NCBI GenBank assembly: GCA_041623895.1
Contig: JBFJVZ010000059.1
Coordinates: 1-24,351, forward strand
Origin: JBFJVZ01 sp041623895
GTDB taxonomy: Bacteria; Planctomycetota; Planctomycetia; Pirellulales; Pirellulaceae
Reading direction: 5' to 3'
DNA: 24,351 nucleotides
In this document: piece by piece, positions 15,608 through 24,173 of the stretch
Position numbering within the stretch: the first letter of the stretch is position 1
How the letters are laid out: the number at the start of each line of letters is the position of its first letter
The notes under the pieces: model-generated
What the model saw: only the letters and a program-made list of their open reading frames with translations
Database searches by the model: none
What the model was told of the DNA's origin: nothing
Position numbers and translations under genes: made by a program

Positions 15608-18134
15608 CTTCGTTTCCCTGTTGAGCTGAGTTGACTCTGATCTTGCGGTCGGCGAATTGGCCCGGCAGAGTTTGGTACATCAGGACAAAGCCATCAGGCC
15701 CGTCATCGGCGCGCTGGACCTGGATTTGATAACTGCCCGGTGCAAGATCTTTTCCCAGGCGAACGAAGCAGCGATGTCCAACATCAGCAGGAGTATCGAC
15801 ACCGATCAACAAGGATCCTTGATCGGTATGCGGCCGCAAATCGTACGTCCGGTCGCGAACCGTCCAACTGTCAAGCGGGTTTGTGCCGGAGTCGACGCCG
15901 ACCTGATCAGGATCGATCCTGACGCGCAGTTTGCAACGATCTTGATCGCCGCGACCGCGATAAACCTGAATGGTCAGCAGTTCATCGTCATGCGTTTGCT
16001 TTTCGTAACGAAAAACAAGTGGCCGTTTGCCAAGTCGCTGAGCCGTCCGTTTCAGGAAACGGTTCCCGTTTTGGAGATCGCGTCCGGCGAAGAAGAATCG
16101 AGCCGGGGAGTCGGAGGCGACAGAAATCTGACCAGCCGATGGAACGGCAACGTCGCTCAAATCGATTTCGCTGCGTGCCGAAAGGATCGCCTGCGCATAG
16201 ACTTGCCGATTGTTTAGCTGAATCCTGACGGTCCCTGGGGCGTCGTCTCCGATCACAATCAGCTTGGCTGGGGGATCGAGCGGCGAATCGAAGCGTTTGA
16301 AATCGTAGTTCTTGTGTGGTTTTAGTTCATAGTAGACCGACCCAATCGCTTCATCGCGAACATCGAAATCGGAGTCTTTGGGAACCAGCATCTGCCGCCC
16401 GATCCACTGACCGCTCGGCTGGAATCGTTGCCAGCGGTAATTCCCGGCCACAACTTCCTGGTTGATGTCGGGCGGTCGCGGACAAGAGCGCAAGATGATA
16501 CTGCGATTGGCTTGGATCAAATCATGTTCGTCAGTGGGGTTGATGGCAAACCAGGTTCGATTTGGTGACTGCATTCTGCTAAACGCGTGATATTCTTCAG
16601 GCACCTGAGTGACCCGGCCCATTCCGTAGGGGCGGACAGCGGCGTTGACCAGCAGTCGGCAACTTTGCGATCGAATTCTCAATCGTGCAACATTAGCCGG
16701 CACGGAAAAAAAGAACTCTCTTGGTTCCGACAGCCATTCCGGCCCGCTGATCAAATCCAGGTGGTCGTATCGTGACACAACAGGATCGAAACTTAACACG
16801 CCCGACGCCAACGTGTTGTCTTGACCATCCAGATACTCCCATGTCGCGTCAACGCTGCCGAGTGCCCCGGCGGCAGGATCATCGGTCGACGTAATCGTCA
16901 AGTTTTTGAAATGCGGACCGAAGGGATAGCGAAGCGACAAGCGTACGGGTGTCGGTGCATGATCCAGATGACTAATCGAGTACTCCAGTGCTTGGTCATC
17001 AGCAACAAATGCCTTGATCAGAACCGGCGCCGGCGTGATCTCAATTTCATTGTCAGCTTGATGATGGGTTGCCCCGACCGGCCTCCAGTAGACTCGGGTG
17101 ACAATGCGGGCGGGCGAATTAAGCTGAATCAGTCCTCCGTCAACACTCAGTGTCAACTCCGTCGACTCTTTTACCAACGGGTGTTTGAGCAGTAGGCGAT
17201 CAGTCGAATCGACTCCAAACCACTGAACGTCCACTTCAGCGGCCGCAGAAACGACCGGATCAATCGCCGTGAATTCCATGCGCACTTGCCCCTGCCCTTC
17301 GGGCACGGGCACGGTTGCCAACCAGTTGCGATCGGCAAACAGTCCTTGCGGCAGTTGCTCGTCGCGAACTTCCTGGTCGTCAAAACTACCAATGAAGAAC
17401 AGATGTCGCTGTGGGCTCTGGGTGACCGTTGGTGTCTGAGCCCAACGCCATTTCAGCAAATTCGTCCGCTCGGCAGCCGTCAGCAGATCCGGCTCATAAA
17501 CCGTGTATTTGCAGATCAGATCGCGGCGTTGTTCGGAGAGCCGGTTCCATGTGTAACGCTTGTCAAAGTCTTCTCGCTGAATCCTGGAAAGCGAGCGTCC
17601 CACCACTTGTCGAATCCCAGCGTCGGCTGACTTCAGCCGGACCCGCAGGATCACGGGACGTTGCGGGAAGTGGGTGATCGCCAGTTGCATGGGCCGCGTC
17701 TGTGCCGAAACCAGACCACTCTTGCCCAAAAAGATGGGGTAGATCGGCTGACCGGTGTGTTGATCCAGCAGTTGCCGAATTTGCGTGCGAAAATGGTACT
17801 CCGATTTGTCGACAACGTTTCGCTCAGCGTCCAACAGTTCGTAGGCGATTGTGTATCGCCAACCCAGCCTGGGGTTGGTCAAGTCGTGATCGGGTGCGTC
17901 CGTGCTTTGCAAAGCTGCGTTGGTCAGCAGTCGCACGGGGGTCGCATCATGTAAGATTTGGAACTCGACCCACTGGTCGTGCGACAACAAGGTTGCCAGC
18001 ACGCTGCGTGCGTCTTCGCGGTTGATGGCGTGGGAGTCGTAAAACGTGTTTTCAACGGTCGCGCGTCCGTAAAAACCCAGCCACACCGTCAGCGCGGCAG
18101 CGAAAGTGATCGATGCGAGGTCACGGAATCTCAT
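15597..18134 (-). CDS. Exported beta-rich protein of the polymer operon, function unknown
   Basis: An 845-residue protein that I do not recognise. It begins with an uncleaved anchor or signal segment (LASITFAAALTVWLGFYG, 6-23). The rest has no further membrane helices and looks like a chain of beta-sandwich modules. A loose motif recurs: hydrophobic strand, then P-x-R or similar, strand, R-P (IQLNSPARIVTRVYWRP at 336-352; LRIRSQSCRLLVNAAVRP at 485-502; ISVASDSPARFFFAGRD at 670-686). Similar strands occur in the 1844-aa exporter. It should face the periplasm, and its place next to the PgsC-like gene suggests that it binds or guides the polymer, perhaps replacing PgsA/CapA, which is missing. 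The start at 18134 is fixed by an ATGA overlap with the upstream stop and a good Shine-Dalgarno. Confidence 0.75.
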   Translation of the reverse strand: MRFRDLASITFAAALTVWLGFYGRATVENTFYDSHAINREDARSVLATLLSHDQWVEFQILHDATPVRLLTNAALQSTDAPDHDLTNPRLGWRYTIAYELLDAERNVVDKSEYHFRTQIRQLLDQHTGQPIYPIFLGKSGLVSAQTRPMQLAITHFPQRPVILRVRLKSADAGIRQVVGRSLSRIQREDFDKRYTWNRLSEQRRDLICKYTVYEPDLLTAAERTNLLKWRWAQTPTVTQSPQRHLFFIGSFDDQEVRDEQLPQGLFADRNWLATVPVPEGQGQVRMEFTAIDPVVSAAAEVDVQWFGVDSTDRLLLKHPLVKESTELTLSVDGGLIQLNSPARIVTRVYWRPVGATHHQADNEIEITPAPVLIKAFVADDQALEYSISHLDHAPTPVRLSLRYPFGPHFKNLTITSTDDPAAGALGSVDATWEYLDGQDNTLASGVLSFDPVVSRYDHLDLISGPEWLSEPREFFFSVPANVARLRIRSQSCRLLVNAAVRPYGMGRVTQVPEEYHAFSRMQSPNRTWFAINPTDEHDLIQANRSIILRSCPRPPDINQEVVAGNYRWQRFQPSGQWIGRQMLVPKDSDFDVRDEAIGSVYYELKPHKNYDFKRFDSPLDPPAKLIVIGDDAPGTVRIQLNNRQVYAQAILSARSEIDLSDVAVPSAGQISVASDSPARFFFAGRDLQNGNRFLKRTAQRLGKRPLVFRYEKQTHDDELLTIQVYRGRGDQDRCKLRVRIDPDQVGVDSGTNPLDSWTVRDRTYDLRPHTDQGSLLIGVDTPADVGHRCFVRLGKDLAPGSYQIQVQRADDGPDGFVLMYQTLPGQFADRKIRVNSAQQGNEDDG

Positions 18135-21100
18135 TTTGCCATCTCCTGCGATGCTTCCATCTGCAACCAAAGTGCGCGCGAGCGAATGAATTGAGTCAGG
18201 ACATCGCGATTAATTTCTTGTACGCGCACGATTTGGTTGCTGATGGCGCCGGTCAGATTCAAAACGATTGGAAATGAAGCAGCATCGCGGTGCAGCAGCA
18301 GGTAAGCCTGGCCGGAAACATGGTCAATCAACCGCGTAAACTTCCACTGCGGATAGGAACGCGTGATCTTCAGCAATTGAACGACATCTTGGGTCTGTAC
18401 GTATTGCTGAAGATCAGACGCCAACTGCAGTGGCAGTGCTGCGGGAGCTTGAGTAAGCTGACGCGTTGCGTATTGGTCGAGCAAATAGCTGAGCAGGTTG
18501 ACTTCCAGACTCGGTATCTTGCAAAGGTGGAACTGCGCGGACAGCGCATAATTCTCCGACTGTTGCCGAAATCGAGTTCTTAACGACGGTGACAGCCAGA
18601 GACTCATCACCTCTTTATTCTGTGATATCTGAATTGCCGTGGCCTGCATCAGAATTCCTAATTCGTAGCCGGCGGTCTCACGTTGACCGGTCACAAATTG
18701 CACGCCAAAGAGATCGTCAGTCAAGCGAGTCAGCAAGCGCGATTTCAAGTGAGTCACTTGCTCCAAAGTTCTACTGCCGTCGTCGGTCGCCACGACAATG
18801 TCGGCATCGACGGGCGCCCGTATGGCTCGAGCCTGAGCAATCAAAAACGGCCGATCACCCAGATGCCGCAACAGGACGTGACGAACCAGATTGAACAGGT
18901 TGGTGCGATTGGCGGTTTGCGAAATGTCGGCGCTGCCATCCAGGTTCGCTCGGGGATGCGCGCCCGCGATCAATAATGCACTGCTCCGCGGCCGATGAAA
19001 CAAGCTGAGACCGAAGTCGAACGAACGTCGTTCAAATCGTGGTCTGGGTACCTCAATCGCGATTTCATCGATCAGGCCGGGGCGAAATACAAACGTGCCC
19101 CAACCCCTGGGCGAATCACTTTCGACTTCCGACAGGGCGATGACCGATTCTCCGTATTCCGTATCTTGAATCACCGTAAGATGGTAGCCGAGCGCTCGTG
19201 CCGAAGTATCGATCGGTATCAGGTCGCGTGCCACCTGTTCGGTCAACCACTCCGGCTGATCGCCAGGTTCGGTGTCAACGCTGGACGCATCGGATGCTGC
19301 GCTGCCAAGCCTGCTGATTAACTGCAGCAACGGATCCAGCACCTCGTGATCCATGAACAACATTTCCTCTGTTTTCGCACGGACGTACAGGTTGGAGCCT
19401 TGAGAAAGAATCTTGGCGTTAATTTCGTTCATCCAGGACGCGAGCGGTGCGTTGACAACCGACAGCGATGCAATGGCTGAGCCCTCCACCTGGTAGTCAT
19501 CAGCGATTCGACGGATCAGGCCCTGCTTTTGCGCACGGGAAAGAATCAGTTCTGCAAAGAACGATTTGGTATCTTCGCGAAGCTTGTTTGGCATCGGACT
19601 ATCGACCCAGTGAATATCAAAGCCTCCGGTCAGCGTTTTGAGATCGGAAAGCTTGAACCACCGCGGCACTGAACCACGAACATAGACGCGGGAATTGGAA
19701 ACAATGTTGTCGGTCTGGTCTGGCTTCAGCGCCTCGGACTGTGCAATCTGAACGGCACTTGTGCCTGTGTATCCGCGCACTTGCAGCGCATCGGTCGCTC
19801 CATAGACGCGATGGAAGGCGTGCATCATCGTCTCGCGCCGCCTGGTGACGTCTGCCGCCCTGCCAAAATTGGTGCGACGCGGCGCACCGGCGATGGCAAG
19901 GCTGCTACAGGGTAAATCACGAAACAGGATCAATGCCGACTCGATCGTTCCCCACTCATCCATCGGCGCCGGAACTTCGATACAAATACCCTGCGGCCGG
20001 TGGCTGTCGATGACAAAGATTCCCCAACCGTTTGTCGGTGACCGTTCGCGCAGATAAACATAGCGGCCGGAAACCACCGTCAACTGATAGTTAATCGAGG
20101 CAAGTTGATTGGATATTTTTGCCAACCGGCCGGATTCCAGATTGCGACCAAGCTGCTTGAGTTGGTGAACTGCGCGCGAGAAAGTTCTTAGTTCAGAGGC
20201 CAGCGGCGGTTGATAACTTTCGCGACGCTTTTTCTCGTAGAGCAAAACCTTGTCGCTGCGCACGAGCTGTTGGATTGGTGAGTCCGAGTACTGAACAGCC
20301 GGAGCATCCTGGGTCTGAGCGAGTCCGGCAACCGCTGCGTCAATTCCAAAGTCGAGCTTGGGACCGCAATAGAACGCGAAGCCAATCAAGCTTCCGGCAA
20401 CGGCGCCGATCACGGAAACTTCTGCCGTTGCCCGCAGCATCCGCAAACATCGGCCCCGGTCATGGATCTTGATCGCCATCAACGTCGTCAGCAGATAGCC
20501 AAACCCAAATGCGTCGGTCAGATGGAAACCAGGCAGCACCAACGGTAGAAGATGGCAAATCAACAACCGATATAGAAAACAGATCGTGAAAAAGAAAGTA
20601 ACCTTGCTGCCGCCCTGTATCGTCATGTTGCGCAACACCGGGGCCTTGATCAGCAGACTGCCGACAGCATAGATCAACAGGCATTCCAATCCAGAAATCA
20701 GGATCTTCAGCGGGTCGTGCCACAACAATCCCAGCAGCGAGGGGATCAGAATGCCGTTGAAATCCCATGCGTAGCGGAGATTGATCCAGGAAGCCAGGTA
20801 TGCCGTGGAAATCAGGATGATGTACGACTTTGGACTCGACATCAGCGATGTGGTGATGTCTTCGTATAAAGCGTGAAAATTACTGACGTTAAAGTTTGTG
20901 AACGGCACGAGCACGAATTGTGTGATCAGGTAGGTCAGTCCGATGCAGGTCACAATTGGCGGGCACCCTCGAATCACTCCGGGCTTCCAGAAATAGTTGG
21001 CGATCAAGGCCACGACAATCAGACCGAAACTGTGCAAATTGTTTCGATAGTCGATGTTGATGCCGAACTGTTCGAAGCCAATTTTGCCGATCCACGGCAG

Positions 21101-21442
21101 CGCGAATCCATCCAGCACTGCGCGCAGTAACACACTCACGATCAGGATCACAAAGAACCGGTCACGGCCAAAAAAGCTACTCCACCAAGGGTGTCGATTT
21201 GGCCGCTCCGACAATCCCAGAACGATCAAGTAGGTCAGAATCGCCTCGAAAAAAATCACACACGCGCTGATCGGACGCGTCATCATCAGTGGCACCAGGT
21301 AGCCTGGCACCACCAATCCGGAAAGAGTCCAACCGAGGCGAAGATTAAAGAAGACCGACACCCAAACGCCAATCCACACGGTGGTGGATACGGTAATCGC
21401 CGAAGAATCGAAGGGGAAAATCGGAAGATTCAAGTCAGGCAT
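18131..21442 (-). CDS. pgsC: PgsC/CapC-like membrane protein: two PgsC-like halves plus two soluble repeats
   Basis: A 1103-residue protein against about 150 for Bacillus PgsC. Residues 20-180 match PgsC: a first helix, then the family hallmark SGLVVPGYLVP (41-51), ILTYLIVLGLSER (68-80), and a basic loop before FFVILIVSVLLRAVLDG (96-112). Residues 205-370 are a second, more diverged PgsC-like unit (WDFNGILIPSLLGLLWHDPL at 226-245 in the VVPGYL position). A further helix near 342-360 leads into two soluble repeats at about 445-700 and 745-1000, probably periplasmic. PgsC is the membrane partner of PgsB in poly-gamma-glutamate synthesis and export in Bacillus; the same role at the inner membrane is inferred. 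AGGAG lies 7 nt before the ATG. The start overlaps the end of the sensor gene by 8 bp, and the end overlaps the next gene as ATGA, which implies coupled expression. Confidence 0.85.
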   Translation of the reverse strand: MPDLNLPIFPFDSSAITVSTTVWIGVWVSVFFNLRLGWTLSGLVVPGYLVPLMMTRPISACVIFFEAILTYLIVLGLSERPNRHPWWSSFFGRDRFFVILIVSVLLRAVLDGFALPWIGKIGFEQFGINIDYRNNLHSFGLIVVALIANYFWKPGVIRGCPPIVTCIGLTYLITQFVLVPFTNFNVSNFHALYEDITTSLMSSPKSYIILISTAYLASWINLRYAWDFNGILIPSLLGLLWHDPLKILISGLECLLIYAVGSLLIKAPVLRNMTIQGGSKVTFFFTICFLYRLLICHLLPLVLPGFHLTDAFGFGYLLTTLMAIKIHDRGRCLRMLRATAEVSVIGAVAGSLIGFAFYCGPKLDFGIDAAVAGLAQTQDAPAVQYSDSPIQQLVRSDKVLLYEKKRRESYQPPLASELRTFSRAVHQLKQLGRNLESGRLAKISNQLASINYQLTVVSGRYVYLRERSPTNGWGIFVIDSHRPQGICIEVPAPMDEWGTIESALILFRDLPCSSLAIAGAPRRTNFGRAADVTRRRETMMHAFHRVYGATDALQVRGYTGTSAVQIAQSEALKPDQTDNIVSNSRVYVRGSVPRWFKLSDLKTLTGGFDIHWVDSPMPNKLREDTKSFFAELILSRAQKQGLIRRIADDYQVEGSAIASLSVVNAPLASWMNEINAKILSQGSNLYVRAKTEEMLFMDHEVLDPLLQLISRLGSAASDASSVDTEPGDQPEWLTEQVARDLIPIDTSARALGYHLTVIQDTEYGESVIALSEVESDSPRGWGTFVFRPGLIDEIAIEVPRPRFERRSFDFGLSLFHRPRSSALLIAGAHPRANLDGSADISQTANRTNLFNLVRHVLLRHLGDRPFLIAQARAIRAPVDADIVVATDDGSRTLEQVTHLKSRLLTRLTDDLFGVQFVTGQRETAGYELGILMQATAIQISQNKEVMSLWLSPSLRTRFRQQSENYALSAQFHLCKIPSLEVNLLSYLLDQYATRQLTQAPAALPLQLASDLQQYVQTQDVVQLLKITRSYPQWKFTRLIDHVSGQAYLLLHRDAASFPIVLNLTGAISNQIVRVQEINRDVLTQFIRSRALWLQMEASQEMAK
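18143..18147 (-). promoter_or_regulatory. Ribosome binding site that fixes the start of the 845-aa gene
   Basis: AGGAG on the minus strand lies 8 nt before the ATG at 18134. That ATG shares bases with the TGA of the PgsC-like gene (ATGA). It rules out the longer frame beginning at 18170, which would need a 40-bp overlap and has no such site at the right spacing. Confidence 0.7.
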
Positions 21443-24173
21443 TGTCGCTCTCCTGTTCAGGGGAGATTGACTGGGACTTGACCGATTCGTCGACGTCGAC
21501 GTCCGGGTGCCGGTCTAATTCGTTGCAAGCCAAATCGATTTCGATCGACGGCTGATAGTTGCGGGCACATTCATATTTCAGCGTAGCACCCCATTGTCGC
21601 ATCCAACGTGATACTTGGATCAATTGCTCGGTGTGTCGCTGTACCAGGACCGTGGCCGCCTTGCCCAAGTTGGTCGTGTGTGAAAACTGCCATCCTTGAC
21701 CTGGTTCTTGTTCAACGTCGCTCACCGCTGATTTGGAGCTAACCACATCGAATCGGTAACGCAGCCGGGTATCCGTTCTGGTCGCACTTATCATGATCTG
21801 TGACTGCCGCGATGCATCGCTCAGCAGACACTCGATTGCAAACGAGAAAATCCGGCGCAGCAGCATTGGATTACTGATTGCGGTGGCATCTGTAATTTGA
21901 GATGTTTGTTTGATGTTGACGCCGCGAGATTCACATTCTTCTTTGCAGTTATCGAGCGAGGCCTGCAGAATTGCAGCCGTATCGATGGCGAAGAAGTCTT
22001 CCGCTTCCTCGCTCAGTCCAAAGCGAATCGCCGATTGACATTGCTCCACAGCATCCAGCACTTCAGCGGCAAGTGCGGTGTACATTTGCAACTCGCTGTC
22101 TTCATCTTTGCGATCGATGTCATTAGCAAATCTTTCCAGCCTCGACAATTGGTCTCGCAGAACGCCGGCCTGGGAGTCCGCAAACTGTGTTTGCCACACG
22201 TGCATATCGTGAAATAGCCGGCCGTCAACGTATTGGATACTGATGCACCGATTCTCGACACCTTCATCCGCCAGCACATCGGCTGAGCGCAGCGGCTTGA
22301 CATACAGCACACTCGCCGCTTGATTGGCATCTTCCGGCGCCAACAGAATCTCTTCTGCGCGGTTGTCGATCAAACATTGCCGAACAAGCTCCTGACAATA
22401 GTGTGCTGACCGCTCCGTTATTGCCGCCAGGACGTCGCAACAATTGGTGTCCAGAACTGAGATGTTGCGATCTTGCAGATGGTCGATCATCGGCTTGTTG
22501 GACTTGATCAGGTTGCCGAACACGTCGTAGATAGCGACTGCGACTTCACTGCAATCCAAGGCACGGGCCAATAAATCTTCGTACCGTCGGTAATCAACTT
22601 CATCCTGGTACAACGCTCGCGCCGCGATACTCTCAGGCAGAAAGCAAAGCCGGCGGACCTTCGTATTAGAGAGTATCCGCTCGAGTTCTCGTTCACGTGT
22701 ACCGGCCAGGAAGGCCGCCATCTTGTCGGCGAATTCCGAGAGACGATCCTCGAAGTCGGCTCTCGTCAGCGCGCCTACGGCTATCTCAAGAACCATGATC
22801 CCTTGAACGTCTGCGCCCTCAATCAGGGGAACCATGAACTGAGTACAGCTTTCATCGTTTGTTAAGAACGGCCGGTCCTCAAGCGTCACGGAGCTGCGCT
22901 GCTCGACCGGATTGCGAAACGGGACTCGGCTGATATCGCGCCGCTTTTCGGCGATCTCCGAGACGTCACAGCCGATCGTTGCGCGGACCTTTAAATGGAC
23001 GGAACCTGTTTCCAGTTCCATCAGCACGAGTCGCTTGGGGTGGAAAATCTGATTTGCTGATGTCGCCACCGACGACCAAATCTCGTCGTAGGATGCGTTC
23101 CAAGTTGTCTTGATGTTGGTTTGCCGCAGTAGCTTCCACTGGTCAAAAAAGTGGGCCAGGATGTGAAAACGCGATTTCAGTACACCGATAAAGTTCAGCA
23201 GCGTGGCTGTCCAGATGGCTGCCAATGACAACTGGATCGATGCTGCCCAAATCGCTGCCCAAAACACCGCCGCTCCCATCACCAGCGCAGCGATTCCCGC
23301 GCGGATTATCCAACGCGGACGGATTTGCCGAAAGATAAGACTGCTAATCAGGGTGACGATCAACAACGTGATCAACATGACGAAGTGATTGGCATGCCGG
23401 ATCGCGTTGTCCCCAAGGATTGTGACGAGAATATTTCCATGCAATTCGAGACGACTCATTCGTGCAGAGCCGCCTGTTGTCGGCGTGGCAATGCCAAGGC
23501 CATCTTCTTCATAGGCACCGATCAGAACGATTCGATCTTCAACCAATTCCGAGATAATTGTTTTGTTCAGGAATGACTCGCAGTCGACGTGCGGCAATGC
23601 TGAGGCGCCGCCCTGGAAGCGAATTCCGAACTCGCCGAAGGGGATTCTCGCTCGGGCTCCAAGTCGCGCCCTCGCCAACCGAGCTTCCAAGGATTCAAAA
23701 AGCTCTCGTTCGCCGTGGACTCGTACCTGGTGCCATCGGTAGCTGGGCTGTCCGGAGAGGCCAAGATCCAAAAATCCGCGGCGCAGCCGTGCTCTCGGGT
23801 CGCTGCGTTTGGCGAGATCGGCGAGTGTTGTTCCGACGACCAAGTTACGGGTGGCCCCGGTGGCCAAGATGCGTTCTTCCTGCGCATCCGACAACCGGCA
23901 CGTGATGCCGATTCGCGAGGGCCGATACTGCTGGATTGCCGTGACTAGATCGACCAGGCGGTCGTCGCCGGAGGCAAATATTTCGCGATCCGCGTATACC
24001 AGCAACACATCATTGGCACGATAGGAACTGGCTTGTCGCGCGCCGGACAGGTCGCCAAGAAAGTCATCCGCGCAGCGAAACATTCCGCGCGCATGGACGA
24101 GCCATACCGCGAGCATGACAGTCAGAGCCATGACGGCCCCGAAGTTATCCGGCCGATGCGGATTACGCGACAT
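21435..24173 (-). CDS. CHASE2 membrane sensor with GAF, PAS-like and degenerate histidine-kinase regions
   Basis: A 912-residue protein. A first membrane helix (13-29) is followed by a periplasmic CHASE2-type domain (about 45-255: DVLLVYADREIF, RPSRIGITCRL, EDRIVLIGAYEEDGLGIATP, LELHGNILVTIL). Then come the three C-terminal helices usual for CHASE2 (about 263-281, 288-310, 312-331). In the cytoplasm there is a GAF-like domain (355-490), a PAS-like region (525-625, VAVAIYDVFGNLIKSNKPMI), and a histidine-kinase-like end (660-880). In that end I see neither an H-box (HELR type) nor the N-box Asn, and the G-box is reduced to TNLGKAATVLVQR. It is probably a non-catalytic signalling or scaffold protein. 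The ATG at 24173 has GGGA four bases upstream. As the first gene of the operon, it may sense an envelope signal and adjust polymer synthesis; this is inference. Confidence 0.8.
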   Translation of the reverse strand: MSRNPHRPDNFGAVMALTVMLAVWLVHARGMFRCADDFLGDLSGARQASSYRANDVLLVYADREIFASGDDRLVDLVTAIQQYRPSRIGITCRLSDAQEERILATGATRNLVVGTTLADLAKRSDPRARLRRGFLDLGLSGQPSYRWHQVRVHGERELFESLEARLARARLGARARIPFGEFGIRFQGGASALPHVDCESFLNKTIISELVEDRIVLIGAYEEDGLGIATPTTGGSARMSRLELHGNILVTILGDNAIRHANHFVMLITLLIVTLISSLIFRQIRPRWIIRAGIAALVMGAAVFWAAIWAASIQLSLAAIWTATLLNFIGVLKSRFHILAHFFDQWKLLRQTNIKTTWNASYDEIWSSVATSANQIFHPKRLVLMELETGSVHLKVRATIGCDVSEIAEKRRDISRVPFRNPVEQRSSVTLEDRPFLTNDESCTQFMVPLIEGADVQGIMVLEIAVGALTRADFEDRLSEFADKMAAFLAGTRERELERILSNTKVRRLCFLPESIAARALYQDEVDYRRYEDLLARALDCSEVAVAIYDVFGNLIKSNKPMIDHLQDRNISVLDTNCCDVLAAITERSAHYCQELVRQCLIDNRAEEILLAPEDANQAASVLYVKPLRSADVLADEGVENRCISIQYVDGRLFHDMHVWQTQFADSQAGVLRDQLSRLERFANDIDRKDEDSELQMYTALAAEVLDAVEQCQSAIRFGLSEEAEDFFAIDTAAILQASLDNCKEECESRGVNIKQTSQITDATAISNPMLLRRIFSFAIECLLSDASRQSQIMISATRTDTRLRYRFDVVSSKSAVSDVEQEPGQGWQFSHTTNLGKAATVLVQRHTEQLIQVSRWMRQWGATLKYECARNYQPSIEIDLACNELDRHPDVDVDESVKSQSISPEQESDNA

